NCBI RefSeq assembly: GCF_900107535.1
Contig: NZ_FNRA01000004.1
Span: forward strand, 248,001-312,000
Direction of reading: 5' to 3'
Origin: Pedobacter hartonius
GTDB taxonomy: Bacteria; Bacteroidota; Bacteroidia; Sphingobacteriales; Sphingobacteriaceae
Length of the DNA: 64,000 nucleotides
Part shown: positions 17,917 to 26,784 of the stretch, one piece after another
How the letters are laid out: each line of letters opens with the position of its first letter
Numbering within the stretch: the stretch's first letter is position 1
Translations under genes and position numbers: made by a program
The notes under the pieces: generated by a model
The model's input: the letters and a program-made list of their open reading frames with translations, nothing else
Told to the model about the DNA's origin: nothing
Databases searched by the model: none

Positions 17917-18663
17917 ATGAAGAGCCCCCAGAAACCAATCCGTCTCCCTAAAGACTTCAGGGAGACGGTTGTTGCCTTAAATATAGACCCTGCAGCACTA
18001 TTGCAGCGTTACATAGACAGCTTATGCTATTATCCAAATTTGTTACCGCAGGAAGAGGCATATCATTCAAATGAGTGGTTTAGAATTACTATCGGGATGA
18101 TGGACTACCAGCTGAGCGGTAAAGTATTTATGGATCCTGACCTCAGTGAAATTAACTTAAAATATTTGAAGTTGTTAATTGCCAAGAATGCTGACCGTAG
18201 CAAAGGTAAAAAACAACACGAACAGGAATGTAAAGACCTGATTGACAAATGGGGAATGGAAGCGAGGCCGTTGCTAAATTATCCTGAAGAAATCATACTG
18301 GAAGGAGGAGGGGTAGTTCGGCTAAGTTTCAGCTATCAGCTGAGGTTTACCGGGAGCGACAGGACAATCAGGGAAGTCTTACAATTTATGATGAGAAGCC
18401 TGTCCCTGGCAAATCTGCACGCGCGTAAATATGCTGACAAGGTTTATGAAAACGACAAGCTCATGAAATTTTTCTCTGGCCTATGGCGTCATCAGGAAGG
18501 AGTTTTTCTGCCCTGTTCAACCCGTAAGAGTTCTGTTATCAGTAGCAGGTTTAGGGAATTAGTCAGATCAAAGAATTCTGTGAAAAGCTTTCAGGGGCGT
18601 CTGGTAATTTTCAGGGCTTTCGTGAAGGAATGGTATCATTATGTGAATAGGATGAACGGATAG
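17917..18663 (+). CDS. unknown cytoplasmic protein
   Basis: I do not recognise this 248-residue, basic protein. It begins IRLPKDFRETVVALNIDPAALLQRYIDSL, which resembles a short DNA-associated helix pair. It lacks a signal peptide or membrane helix and ends in a Lys/Arg/Ser-rich segment. It follows the preceding unknown gene by 130 bp on the same strand and could belong with it. No function is proposed. Confidence 0.55.
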   Translation: MKSPQKPIRLPKDFRETVVALNIDPAALLQRYIDSLCYYPNLLPQEEAYHSNEWFRITIGMMDYQLSGKVFMDPDLSEINLKYLKLLIAKNADRSKGKKQHEQECKDLIDKWGMEARPLLNYPEEIILEGGGVVRLSFSYQLRFTGSDRTIREVLQFMMRSLSLANLHARKYADKVYENDKLMKFFSGLWRHQEGVFLPCSTRKSSVISSRFRELVRSKNSVKSFQGRLVIFRAFVKEWYHYVNRMNG

Positions 18664-18711
18664 ATAAAACTTAAAATATATGAAATTAGCGTGTAGCTTT
18701 AAATAAGGCAT

Positions 18712-18738
18712 TGCCCGGGTTTAGTTTTGGGCAATCCC
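18712..18738 (+). terminator. hairpin after unknown gene
   Basis: ATTGCCC pairs with GGGCAAT across a 12-nt loop about 50 bp after the stop codon of the preceding gene. No U-tract follows, so termination is only probable. Confidence 0.4.
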
Positions 18739-18746
18739 GGTACACA

Positions 18747-18818
18747 CCTACATTAATCCTACTGCAAACCTACCCCTGACCTACTCAGCGGGTAGGTTTG
18801 CAGTAGAAGTAATGTAGG
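18747..18818. repeat. 29-nt near-perfect inverted repeat
   Basis: Positions 18747-18775 match the reverse complement of 18790-18818 at 27 of 29 positions, and the 14-nt loop itself contains CTGA/TCAG. The central motif (GGGTAGGTTT) recurs once more near 18900. The repeat lies in a 360-bp noncoding stretch beside a group II intron remnant, so it may be part of a mobile element or a strong bidirectional terminator. Confidence 0.6.
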
Positions 18819-19025
18819 AACAATAGGCGTTTAAAGGATGGTTGCGTAAAAGGCAAACCGGCCGGAATGCTGCGCCAATTGCAGACATGTGCCGCCAGCG
18901 GGTAGGTTTTGCTTTAATTTTAAATTTTTGCTGCTTGTTTTGGGTTAAACTTTAAAACCCAGGATGATGGCAATACAAAAATATGGGCCTTTTGGTCCCT
19001 TCTCCGGAAAATAGGAAATGTAATA

Positions 19026-19254
19026 CTGGAAGAATGTAGAATGTCGGATCCGAAACCTAATGAAATTGGGGGTAGGGAGGCAAAAGGCATTCGAGTGGTC
19101 TAACAGCATGAAGGGCGATTGTAGATTGGCACATAGTCCAATCCTGCAGGGCGTCCTGACTATCGATTACTTCGCAAAACTAAAATACTTAGGGTTTGCA
19201 AACTACTACTACTACTACTATTGGAAAACCGAACACCAAACGAGGTTATTCTAG
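19026..19254 (+). pseudogene. C-terminal remnant of a group II intron reverse transcriptase/maturase
   Basis: The frame from about 19026 reads YWKNVECRIRNLMKLGV, then GRQKAFEWSNSMKG, CRLAHSPILQGVLT and DYFAKLKYLGF. This order matches the conserved C-terminal maturase end of bacterial group II intron proteins (QWK..RIRNL.KLGV, KA.EW.N..KG, .A.SPIL...LT). Stop codons precede it and the reverse-transcriptase palm is gone. A (CTA) microsatellite gives six consecutive tyrosines near the end. Only a fragment is left. Confidence 0.75.
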
Positions 19255-19255
19255 C

Positions 19256-19330
19256 AAACCGCCATATGCCAAACGGCACGTACGGTGTGAGAGGACAGTA
19301 GGAGAAATAGTCTCCTACTTCCTACTCAAT
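19256..19330 (+). mobile_element. 3' end of a degraded group II intron (domains V and VI)
   Basis: Immediately after the maturase remnant, 19256-19286 folds as a domain V-like hairpin (ACCGCCATATGCC against GGCACGTACGGT). It is followed by GTGAGAGG, a sequence typical of this position in bacterial group II introns. Positions 19297-19305 pair perfectly with 19311-19319 as domain VI. The 5' part of the intron is missing, so it cannot splice or move. The exact 3' boundary near 19330 is an estimate. Confidence 0.65.
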
Positions 19331-19427
19331 TTTTGATAACAGTCTGGTTATTTAAAATATTTTGCGACAATTGATGACAATAAACGACACAACTATCTGA
19401 TTATTAGTATTTTATATTTATTGTGTT

Positions 19428-19435
19428 TAAGTTTG
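19428..19435 (+). promoter_or_regulatory. possible Bacteroidota -7 promoter box
   Basis: TAAGTTTG fits the Bacteroidota -7 consensus TAnnTTTG and lies 72 bp upstream of the DUF6266-like gene. I cannot place a convincing -33 TTTG, so this is tentative. Confidence 0.3.
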
Positions 19436-19507
19436 ATCTATGGGTTTTGGCTATTGGTACGCAAACCCGAATTAACAAATTAATATAAATTTAAACACTT
19501 AAAAACA

Positions 19508-20158
19508 ATGGCAACAGTATTAAAAGGATTTCTTGACGGCTTCAGAGGCTTGTTAGGAAACGCAGTGGGCGCCAAGTGGAGGACTCTTTACGTAATCAAG
19601 GGTCGCCCCAGCAAATCATCAAAACCGCCAACGCCGGCACAGCTGGCACAACAAATGAAATTTGGCCTGGCAACAGGTTTTGTTTCAACCATGGGACGGA
19701 TCATTAAAATTGGTTATCAATCTTATACCAATACAACGACCACCCCAAACAACGCTGCGGTGCAGCAAATTTTAACTGACGCAATAACGGGTATTTATCC
19801 TGCTGTCAGCATTGACTACGCTAAGGTAGCCATTAGCAAAGGCAAACTGGAAAGTGTTTATGGCGCAACCGCGGTAGCGGCTCCGGAAGGCACAGCGAAA
19901 GTAAGCTGGACAGTAAATTCATCCGAAACAGATCTGAACCAGGACACAGATTACGTTATTGCTGTTTTTTACGACACGACTATCAATAAGTATCTCCTGA
20001 ATATGAAGATAGCAACGCGTAAAGATCTATCTTTTGTAGCGTCGTTTCCCTTCGTGTTCTACGGACATCCTGTTCAGGGATGGATGTTCCTGGTATCAGC
20101 CGATGGAAAACGGGTGTCAAATAGTGAATATCTGGGGCAGCTTCTAATTACAGCTTAA
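19508..20158 (+). CDS. DUF6266-like protein
   Basis: This 216-residue protein fits a family of unknown function that is common in Sphingobacteriaceae. The start (ATVLKGFLDGFRGLLGNAVG, then KWRTLYVIKGRPSKSSKPPT) has the family's characteristic pattern: a short Gly-rich N-terminus followed by a W..L.V.RGRP-like segment. The C-terminal half is predicted beta-rich. There is no signal peptide. Its role is unknown. It stands alone, flanked by an intron relic on the left and a terminator on the right. Confidence 0.75.
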   Translation: MATVLKGFLDGFRGLLGNAVGAKWRTLYVIKGRPSKSSKPPTPAQLAQQMKFGLATGFVSTMGRIIKIGYQSYTNTTTTPNNAAVQQILTDAITGIYPAVSIDYAKVAISKGKLESVYGATAVAAPEGTAKVSWTVNSSETDLNQDTDYVIAVFYDTTINKYLLNMKIATRKDLSFVASFPFVFYGHPVQGWMFLVSADGKRVSNSEYLGQLLITA

Positions 20159-20168
20159 CCAGATTTTT

Positions 20169-20203
20169 ATACAACGGTAAGCCCGACCAGCTTACCGTTG
20201 TAT
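20169..20203 (+). terminator. 13-bp perfect stem terminator
   Basis: 20169-20181 is the perfect complement of 20191-20203 around a 9-nt loop, 10 bp after the DUF6266-like stop codon. The following bases are T-rich but not a pure T run. Confidence 0.7.
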
Positions 20204-20601
20204 TTAATCTCTCCTTCAGCATCTTTCTTAAAGCGATATTGGCAGCATTAACAGGAATGCAGGGCGTTAAAACTCATTTTACTTACTGGCATACATGATA
20301 AAATTATTTTAGTTGTCATACAAGAAACATATTTTTGTTTCGTTATAATATTAGATTATTTTTGTGTCTATTATTAAAAATATATTTCTTTTAATATTCG
20401 CATAATTGTTTTAAATATGTAATTGGTTTTGAAATAATTTGATTATTTGAGCTATAATAAGCGTGAAGTGAGGTTGGAGAGTATACCTGCAGGGGATGTT
20501 TACAGCAGATCAGAAAAAAAAATAATGAAATATAATAACATAGCAGATTTTATAAAAAACTGGAAAGTTTAAAAATTGAAACCTTAAAACTTCACATATC
20601 A
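20204..20601. other. A/T-rich intergenic stretch before GH26 gene
   Basis: No gene is visible here on either strand. The stretch is very A/T-rich (notably 20300-20460) and must contain the promoter of the GH26 gene, but I cannot define it. Confidence 0.4.
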
Positions 20602-21555
20602 ATGAAAAATGTAAAATCAATTACAGTAACAACGTCGCTTATCTTCGTTTTGGCATTTGCGGCCTGCAAAAAATCAGGTACGCAGAATAGCTCTCCGGAT
20701 GAACAGACTGTCGCCTTGTCAGCGGGGCGAGGTGTACCTTTAGTCCCGGCGAGTGGTGCTCTGCTTGGCCATTATTATGGTAATGGAACCATAACTGAAA
20801 CTGATGCCAGAATAGGCAGGCGCCCGGCAATTCACCTTACCTATTATAGTTGGACCGACCATTGGTCAAAGAGCATACCTACTAAGCAAGATCTTGCTGA
20901 AGGGCGCATCCCTCTGATTAACTGGGAACCTTATAACGTAAAATTCAAAGACATTGTTAGTGGCAAGTATGATACACAGATTAGACTACAGGCCGACGAG
21001 GCAAAGGCAATAGGCAGGCAGTTCTTTCTTGATTTTGCAGCGGAGATGAATGGAGATGAAGCATGGGGCGACCACAATCCTGATCTGTATGTGAAAACAT
21101 TTAGGCATATTCATGATATTTTTATCGCACGCGGGGCAACTAATGCTGTTTGGGTATGGTGCCCAAATAATGCAGATGAGCCTGGTACACCTGCTGTTAT
21201 GCAGTACTATCCTGGCAACGCATATGTTGACTGGGTTGGTGCAGACGGCTACAATTGGGGAACATCAGACAGTGATGACGAATGGGAAACATTTTACCAG
21301 GTTTTTGAAGACATCTATTCAAAAATATCCGTTACCGGTAAGCCTATGATGATCGGGGAAATGGCTTCAGATGAAATTGGCGGAGATAAAGCAAAGTGGA
21401 TTTCGCAGATCGTGCCTACGCTAAAAGAAAAATTTCCGGCCATAAAAGCGGTTGTTTGGTTTGATGTAGTTAAAGAGCGTCACTGGCAAATTAACAGCTC
21501 TCAAACAACGCTTAATGCTTACCGCGCTATGGCCAAAAATCCATATTTTAATTAA
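20602..21555 (+). CDS. GH26-type glycoside hydrolase lipoprotein
   Basis: The 317-residue lipoprotein (Cys22 after AFAA) matches family GH26, whose members hydrolyse beta-mannan or related beta-glucans. The acid/base is Glu148 in FAAEMNGDE and the nucleophile is Glu253 in PMMIGEMAS, spaced as in a (beta/alpha)8 barrel of clan A. VDWVGADGYNWG and KAVVWFDV are other typical strands. It should be attached to the outer membrane or its periplasmic face. It is flanked by A/T-rich DNA and has no uptake genes beside it. Substrate is uncertain. Confidence 0.88.
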   Translation: MKNVKSITVTTSLIFVLAFAACKKSGTQNSSPDEQTVALSAGRGVPLVPASGALLGHYYGNGTITETDARIGRRPAIHLTYYSWTDHWSKSIPTKQDLAEGRIPLINWEPYNVKFKDIVSGKYDTQIRLQADEAKAIGRQFFLDFAAEMNGDEAWGDHNPDLYVKTFRHIHDIFIARGATNAVWVWCPNNADEPGTPAVMQYYPGNAYVDWVGADGYNWGTSDSDDEWETFYQVFEDIYSKISVTGKPMMIGEMASDEIGGDKAKWISQIVPTLKEKFPAIKAVVWFDVVKERHWQINSSQTTLNAYRAMAKNPYFN

Positions 21556-21628
21556 GAGACTAACAGCTTAATATTGGCTGATCATATTTTGTTTAGCCAG
21601 GTTTTCTCTGATAAGACAATTATGCAAA

Positions 21629-21652
21629 GAGCTGCTCGATTCAGGGCAGCTC
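21629..21652 (+). terminator. terminator after GH26 gene
   Basis: GAGCTGC (21629-21635) pairs with GCAGCTC (21646-21652) and is followed by CTTTTGTT, about 75 bp after the stop codon. Confidence 0.65.
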
Positions 21653-22391
21653 CTTTTGTTGAGATGATAAAATCCCACGTTCTATACCACCAATGCGAGG
21701 TTTTTTAGGTGGGTCAGACGAATTCTTCTTCGGCAACGTCAGTTGCAATTGGTGCTGGATGATGGAGAAAATCTAAGTTTTGATTGACTTGGGCATTTTA
21801 AACGCGAAAGATGATGATTGTATTTGTCCGGGAAAAAGGAGATAAATACTATTTCTTGACTTCATATGAGTTCATCATACGGGCCGGAACGAACCAGCCT
21901 TTATTACATATGCCACAATTGGCCTGTTATTACTCCTTGGTGCATATACACAGTATTATTGTAAATTCACATTATATGCTCCCAGGTAATCATTCAATAT
22001 CTCATTAACAGTCGCATTTCGCACTGAATATATATTTTAAGTAAAAATATCAATACATAATATTATAGTTAAATAAAATTATCAACATTTTCTGTGTCAA
22101 TTGTGTAATGCTAAAACGATTAATTTTAATGCTCGTGTTAATATCTCAATTTTAACCCTCAGTTTTGCATTTTAGTACTTGTACTAAAAAAAATATTTAT
22201 ACGTATTACTTTGTGTAGATTTATTAAATTTGGTTAAGTAGTTCACCATTGAGCTAAACGATACTAAAGGCTTAATGAAATTATAACTTATTTATGCAAT
22301 TACTATCTGTTTAGCCGGTACGCTGTGGGTTTTCACCCATATTCAAAGACTGATATATGAAAACCTATTAAACAAAAAATACTGAAATATT
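21653..22391. other. 740-bp stretch without convincing gene
   Basis: Short frames occur, but none has a recognisable product or start. The part from 21990 to 22390 is extremely A/T-rich. A minus-strand frame around 21670-21780 reads like coding sequence (with KPRIGGIERG), but has no start or stop and may be a relic. The promoter for the regulator at 22392 must lie here. Confidence 0.35.
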
Positions 22392-22997
22392 ATGGTACAC
22401 CATGAGCTATTTGACTTTGTTTTTTCATCAGCTGCATTAACGGAATTATTAAATGACCATGCCAGCTCCAGTGAATGGATAAAAAATGTAGATGAGATAT
22501 TACAGGATACGAAATACACAAAAGGCCAGCTATTATTAACCAAAGGACAAACACCTGATAAAATTTTCTTTCTCCTTAGAGGCGCGGTGCGGGCGTATTA
22601 TTTTGATGATGAAGATAAGCAATGTACATTCTACTTGTGGGATGAATTTTCAATTGTAACAGATATAGTAAATTACATAGAAAAAATACCTTCTGATCTG
22701 TACATTGAAGTTTGTGAAGATTCTAGTATGCTTACTATCCCAAAGTCATCACTGGATAAAATCATCAGCAGATATCCAGAATCGTTATTGTTTTTAAATA
22801 GCATTCTTTTACATTATACGCGGCACCACAGAGAGCGTGATATAGAGACCCAGACCATGACGGCAAATCAGAGGCTGAACAAATTTGTTAAGATTAAGAA
22901 CAAGATAGAACAAAAGTTTAACAGAGAATCTATTGCAACCTATCTGGGGATGTCCCGTTCCTATCTCAATGATTTGAAGGGTGGGAGGCGAAGATAG
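22392..22997 (+). CDS. Crp/Fnr-like transcriptional regulator
   Basis: This 201-residue protein has the cyclic-nucleotide-binding-type beta-roll (KGQLLLTKGQTPDKIFFLLRGAVRAYYFDDED, residues 40-80) and a short C-terminal helix-turn-helix ending IATYLGMSRSYLNDLKGGRRR. Bacteroidota proteins of this type often lack the cAMP phosphate-binding residues; I see no clear FGE..L..GTPRAAT-like motif here, so the ligand is unknown. It is followed after 434 bp by a MauE-like gene. A second regulator and MauE gene repeat this order downstream. Confidence 0.82.
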   Translation: MVHHELFDFVFSSAALTELLNDHASSSEWIKNVDEILQDTKYTKGQLLLTKGQTPDKIFFLLRGAVRAYYFDDEDKQCTFYLWDEFSIVTDIVNYIEKIPSDLYIEVCEDSSMLTIPKSSLDKIISRYPESLLFLNSILLHYTRHHRERDIETQTMTANQRLNKFVKIKNKIEQKFNRESIATYLGMSRSYLNDLKGGRRR

Positions 22998-23431
22998 ATA
23001 ATCCCTCAAAGTATCCGCCGCTAATCCTGTCCGACGTCTCGCTGCTTATAGCTATGGGATACCTATGTACCCGCCATAGACTTCTTTGTACAAATCAACA
23101 GCTTTTTCTGAAGCTCGCTCATCTATTGTTCCCTGAGTTCAATACGTGTTTTTGATTCTGATCAATTTTTTTCATACTTTTTTTTCTGGTATTAATATAT
23201 CCAAAAAATGTGTTTTATAGGTGATTGTTTACGATCTGCTATGTATCTCAATGCGCTGGCAAAAATGTCGTCTAAGAGATGTTGTTTGAATTACTTTGAA
23301 GTAATTAGTTGGATTATGTTGTTTTGTCTGTTTTCTGAAGAAATATATTCGGAAATCCGAAGACAATCTTTCGGATTTATGTCACTCATTTCAGGAATGT
23401 TGTTCCTAAATTAGTTCTATAATTCAAGAGC
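22998..23431. other. 434-bp spacer between regulator and MauE genes
   Basis: No convincing gene is present. A hairpin lies at about 23352-23377 (AAATCCGAA against TTCGGATTT, 7-8-nt loop), which could be a terminator for the regulator gene or a leader structure for the MauE gene that starts 55 bp later. Confidence 0.4.
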
Positions 23432-23935
23432 ATGGAAACGATAATACGGAACTATTCAATATTCCATATCACAACAAAACATAAAGAGCAGGTCTTTAAT
23501 ATTGTCACTATACTTTGCAGTATTTTGTTCCTATATGCCGGGACTATTAAGGTGTGGAATCATGAGAAGTTCGAGCGTTTTCAAAACGTACTGAAAATTT
23601 TTCCGTTAACCGGAAGCTTTGCAGGTACCTTATCATATGCGATACCAGGTGCTGAGTTTTTAATAGGCTTGTTGCTACTCCCAAAGGCTACAAAAAAAGC
23701 TGGCCTTCAACTGTTCAGTGCCACTTTGATCATTTTTACGCTATATATAATATACATGGTAATCAGAGGTGGCGATCTGCCATGCGTTTGTGGTGGTCTG
23801 CTCGAAATATTAAGCTGGAGGCAGCATATAGGCTTTAATATACTTCTTATCACTGCTGCAATAGTAGCATTAACTTCTAAAAACATTCGAATACGCGCAG
23901 CTAAATTTGGTGATGAAGACCGGGTATTTGGCTAA
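23432..23935 (+). CDS. MauE/DoxX-type redox-associated membrane protein, copy 1
   Basis: This 167-residue inner-membrane protein has four predicted helices and the motif DLPCVCGGLLEILSW with Cys118 and Cys120. MauE was described in methylamine dehydrogenase maturation, and related proteins in Bacteroidota are thought to pass electrons to periplasmic thiol proteins, much like a small DsbD or VKOR. It occupies the second place in the first regulator-MauE unit, with the next regulator 50 bp downstream. The electron acceptor is not known, but a TlpA-like gene lies nearby on the other strand. Confidence 0.8.
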   Translation: METIIRNYSIFHITTKHKEQVFNIVTILCSILFLYAGTIKVWNHEKFERFQNVLKIFPLTGSFAGTLSYAIPGAEFLIGLLLLPKATKKAGLQLFSATLIIFTLYIIYMVIRGGDLPCVCGGLLEILSWRQHIGFNILLITAAIVALTSKNIRIRAAKFGDEDRVFG

Positions 23936-23985
23936 AATTGATGCAATCCGTCAAATATTAATAAAATAAAAAATTAAATAAAGTC

Positions 23986-24666
23986 ATGAAAATAATTAAC
24001 ACAGAAAATACAAAAGACCGATTGGAAAGGATTATCAGAAGAGAAATGCTTCCCAGGTTCAATAAGGACGGTGTGCTATTTTCTGATGACTTTATTAAGG
24101 CTCTGGCATACAACAGCGAGTTGGTTCCGGTTCATAAAAATGAACTTATTCAAGGCCCGGGATTAGGTATGGACTTCAACCTAATATATATAAAGTATGG
24201 AATAGCTTCTTCCTTTTACTATGAGCCAACCGCTAATAAAACAATTATAACAAAGATCTGGAAAAAGCATGATATCATTTTCGACCTGGACGATTTTTTA
24301 AATGGAGAAACAAGAAGTGAGAGTCATCAAATGTTAGAGGATGGCGAGCTGCTTGCGATTAGCTATACAAGTCTTAGAATACTTTTAGAAACTTTTCCGA
24401 ATACGGTTTCCTTTTTACTTGAGCTTCAGGTTGAAAGAGAAAGGCAGTATAAGTATTACCAGCATTTACTGAGGTTGAATGTTCAGGAAAAGGTCAACAC
24501 TTATTTAAATGATAATCCGTCAATCTACAACCGCATTAATAAGGAATATATAGCATCACATTTGGGCATATCACGAAGCAGATTGAGTAAAGCGACTAGT
24601 TTATATAAACAAGGATTTAATGGTAGAATTGTTGAATTGAATGAAATATTATGGAAACGGCAATAA
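23986..24666 (+). CDS. Crp-like transcriptional regulator, second copy
   Basis: This 226-residue protein has an N-terminal beta-roll-like domain (residues 50-130; LIYIKYGIASSFYYEP) and a C-terminal helix-turn-helix (KEYIASHLGISRSRLSKATSLY). The helix resembles that of the upstream regulator (IATYLGMSRSYLND), but the rest is strongly diverged. The stop overlaps the start of the second MauE gene by 16 bp, so the two are translationally coupled. It likely controls this unit, perhaps in response to a redox or peptide signal. Confidence 0.7.
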   Translation: MKIINTENTKDRLERIIRREMLPRFNKDGVLFSDDFIKALAYNSELVPVHKNELIQGPGLGMDFNLIYIKYGIASSFYYEPTANKTIITKIWKKHDIIFDLDDFLNGETRSESHQMLEDGELLAISYTSLRILLETFPNTVSFLLELQVERERQYKYYQHLLRLNVQEKVNTYLNDNPSIYNRINKEYIASHLGISRSRLSKATSLYKQGFNGRIVELNEILWKRQ

Positions 24667-25127
24667 AAAAAAAGTTTAAATTCCATCTCTCAGACAAAAC
24701 AAGACAGATAATCATCAACATTATAGTTACACTGTTTATTCTGCTCTTTATTTATGCAGCAACGAGCAAGGTAATAGATTATAAAAACACCGAGATTCAA
24801 TTGTCAAAATCGCCAATTACTGCAAAATATGCAAATATTCTAATATGGTTAATACCATGCTCAGAGATTCTTATAGTTGCTTTACTTTCTATATCAAGAA
24901 CTAAGATGTTAGGATTATATGCGTCTTTAACAATAATGGTTGTGTTCACATCTTACATATATGCTATTTTAAATTTTAGCGATTCGATACCTTGCAGTTG
25001 TGGAGGAGTTTTGAATAGTTTAAGTTGGGAACAGCATCTAACATTCAATATTGCTTTTATTTCAATTGCAATTTTGGGTATTCTGTTAGAAACTACAAAT
25101 TTAGAACATAAGACAAAGGCAGTTTAG
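24651..25127 (+). CDS. MauE/DoxX-type redox-associated membrane protein, copy 2
   Basis: This 158-residue protein is a diverged duplicate of the protein at 23432. It has the same four-helix layout and the motif SIPCSCGGVLNSLSW with Cys115 and Cys117. A small secreted peptide gene follows after 86 bp, making this the middle gene of a regulator-MauE-peptide set. The two copies share the Cys-x-Cys-Gly-Gly core and the following SW.QH..FN segment, so the function is probably shared. Confidence 0.8.
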   Translation: METAIKKKFKFHLSDKTRQIIINIIVTLFILLFIYAATSKVIDYKNTEIQLSKSPITAKYANILIWLIPCSEILIVALLSISRTKMLGLYASLTIMVVFTSYIYAILNFSDSIPCSCGGVLNSLSWEQHLTFNIAFISIAILGILLETTNLEHKTKAV

Positions 25128-25213
25128 TGCCTACATAAAATATTCTATGGCCAGATGAGTCGGGGGAAGCTGAAAACCTGTACCAGAGTAAGCACATCTT
25201 TAAATTTAATATT

Positions 25214-25444
25214 ATGAAAAAGTTATTTTATATCGCTGGATTGGCAATAATTGCTATAGGCGGTGCTGTATCAACAAATTCTTTCGCTGCTGATTGGGAA
25301 GGCCAGAGTGGTACTGTATATCATTGTAACGGTGCTGGTGCGCTGTGTAGGACAAATATTAGCGAGAATGTCCGTCCTGCAGGTTCAACTGGTGCTTTCC
25401 AATCACCATTGACCACAATACCTGCCAACCAGTTTTTTAATTAA
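25214..25444 (+). CDS. small secreted peptide with two cysteines
   Basis: The 76-residue product has a signal peptide (residues 1-25, cut probably after NSFA), leaving a mature peptide of about 51 residues. It contains exactly two cysteines, Cys38 and Cys45, in YHCNGAGALCRTN, which could close an 8-residue disulfide loop. Bacteroidota have families of such short signal-peptide proteins of unknown role. It is the last gene before a strong terminator and follows the MauE gene closely. A maturation link with MauE and TlpA is inference. Confidence 0.65.
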   Translation: MKKLFYIAGLAIIAIGGAVSTNSFAADWEGQSGTVYHCNGAGALCRTNISENVRPAGSTGAFQSPLTTIPANQFFN

Positions 25445-25452
25445 TCAAATTC

Positions 25453-25484
25453 TAAGAGGCTGTTTCTTTAGAAACAGCCTCTTA
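25453..25484 (+). terminator. strong hairpin terminator
   Basis: A perfect 14-bp stem (25453-25466 with 25471-25484) and a 4-nt loop (TTTA) lie 8 bp after the stop codon of the peptide gene. It separates the regulator-MauE-peptide set from the next gene. Confidence 0.85.
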
Positions 25485-25569
25485 CTTGGTGTTTTGCAGT
25501 TTGACAATTGTATCAATCAAGATTTTATTAATTGATTTTGCCATTTTCGCACGGTTATTATTAAAAACA

Positions 25570-26619
25570 ATGAAGAGAAAATTTATAACTATTTTACTCA
25601 CGACATTTGGAAGTGTCTTGTTGATATTAGCGGTACTTTGGAATGATAATTCTAGAGCGAATAATTTCAATAGAAAATTTATTCAACCTCAAATAAAATT
25701 TCTGAACGGCCTTGAACTTGAATACAATACTTTCCTCTCATGCAATACTGAGCAAGGAGTTTGGATGCAAAATAGAAGTAATCCATTTACTATTTTCAGT
25801 ATTGGGGATTCTTTCAAGCAACCAAAGAAAATATCATTTTTCCCCCCAAAAGGATTTAATTTAACAAGAGTTAATTATGATTATGGGCAGGTAGATTCTT
25901 CAACATTCATAACAAATGATGTCGGAGAAATTGTTAGACTAAACAAATTTGAGTCTAACTTCTACTCAATTCCAAACCATAGATTTGATTCTCCCGCCAT
26001 ACTTTCAAAGAATACAGTTTTTGTAAGGTCCTTTGCAAAGGTTAATTCCGAAGATCGTCTAGAAATCACAAAGATTATAATCAATGATAGTGCTAGGATT
26101 CAAAAATCATATATTCTTCCCAAACAAATTGACGGAATCTTCTGCGCTGATGGCAGATTGAGATATGATAAGGAAAGTGCAAAATTATTTTATATGTATT
26201 ACTACCGAGGTGAGATTTTATGTCTGGACACTAATCTTAAAGTTCTCTATAAAGTAAAAACTATAGATACTGTACGTATTGCGAAACTCAGTTTGACAGA
26301 CAATCTTGACGTTTCTCATACTGGAACCAGAAACCATGGGAGATCATTAAGAAGAACTTCAATTATGGTTAACAAAAATTTCAGTATCAGTAATAATAGG
26401 CTTTATATAGACTCAGATTTAAAGGCTGATAATCAGTCTGCATCAGATTATTTAAATAATAGTTCGATCGATGTATATTCTATCAAAACGGGTAAGTACC
26501 TTCATAGTTTTGATATCGGGCGATATAAAGGAAGGAAGATAGGGCAATTTTTTGTAGAAAAAGATGAAATCTTTGCATTACACCAAAATATTCTTGTAAA
26601 ATATTCATTCAATGAATAA
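25570..26619 (+). CDS. membrane-anchored protein of unknown function, possibly a beta-propeller
   Basis: I do not recognise this 349-residue protein. The ATG at 25570 gives a single N-terminal helix (ILLTTFGSVLLILAVLW), so the rest is periplasmic. An earlier in-frame start would add 28 odd residues. The remainder is beta-rich, with repeated short hydrophobic strands and phrases such as KLFYMYYYRGEILCLDTNLKVLY and SIDVYSIKTGKYLHSFDIG, as seen in propeller-like sensors. One or two cysteines are present. It lies between the peptide gene and the converging TlpA gene. Confidence 0.6.
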   Translation: MKRKFITILLTTFGSVLLILAVLWNDNSRANNFNRKFIQPQIKFLNGLELEYNTFLSCNTEQGVWMQNRSNPFTIFSIGDSFKQPKKISFFPPKGFNLTRVNYDYGQVDSSTFITNDVGEIVRLNKFESNFYSIPNHRFDSPAILSKNTVFVRSFAKVNSEDRLEITKIIINDSARIQKSYILPKQIDGIFCADGRLRYDKESAKLFYMYYYRGEILCLDTNLKVLYKVKTIDTVRIAKLSLTDNLDVSHTGTRNHGRSLRRTSIMVNKNFSISNNRLYIDSDLKADNQSASDYLNNSSIDVYSIKTGKYLHSFDIGRYKGRKIGQFFVEKDEIFALHQNILVKYSFNE

Positions 26620-26784
26620 ATTGCAATATGCCCCTATCCGATCCACAAGTTTGTTCTCTGAGAATTTTCAAGCTTTGCTATATTCATATTTCGTTATAAT
26701 AGTTTGGAAACAATACTTTATGACCATTAGTAACGCCAAAGATTGCCCACTTTAGGACAATCTAATATTCTGATTAATGTTATG

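Noticed and set aside
19200..19225. (CTA) microsatellite as a phase-variation tract
   Set aside because: It lies inside a dead intron fragment. A triplet repeat would also not shift frame.
21811..22008. 65-residue plus-strand frame in the long A/T-rich gap
   Set aside because: No recognisable motif and no support for its start.
23208..23414. 68-residue frame between the first regulator and first MauE gene
   Set aside because: No signal peptide, family motif or codon bias, and it contains the hairpin at 23352-23377. It is likely a chance frame.
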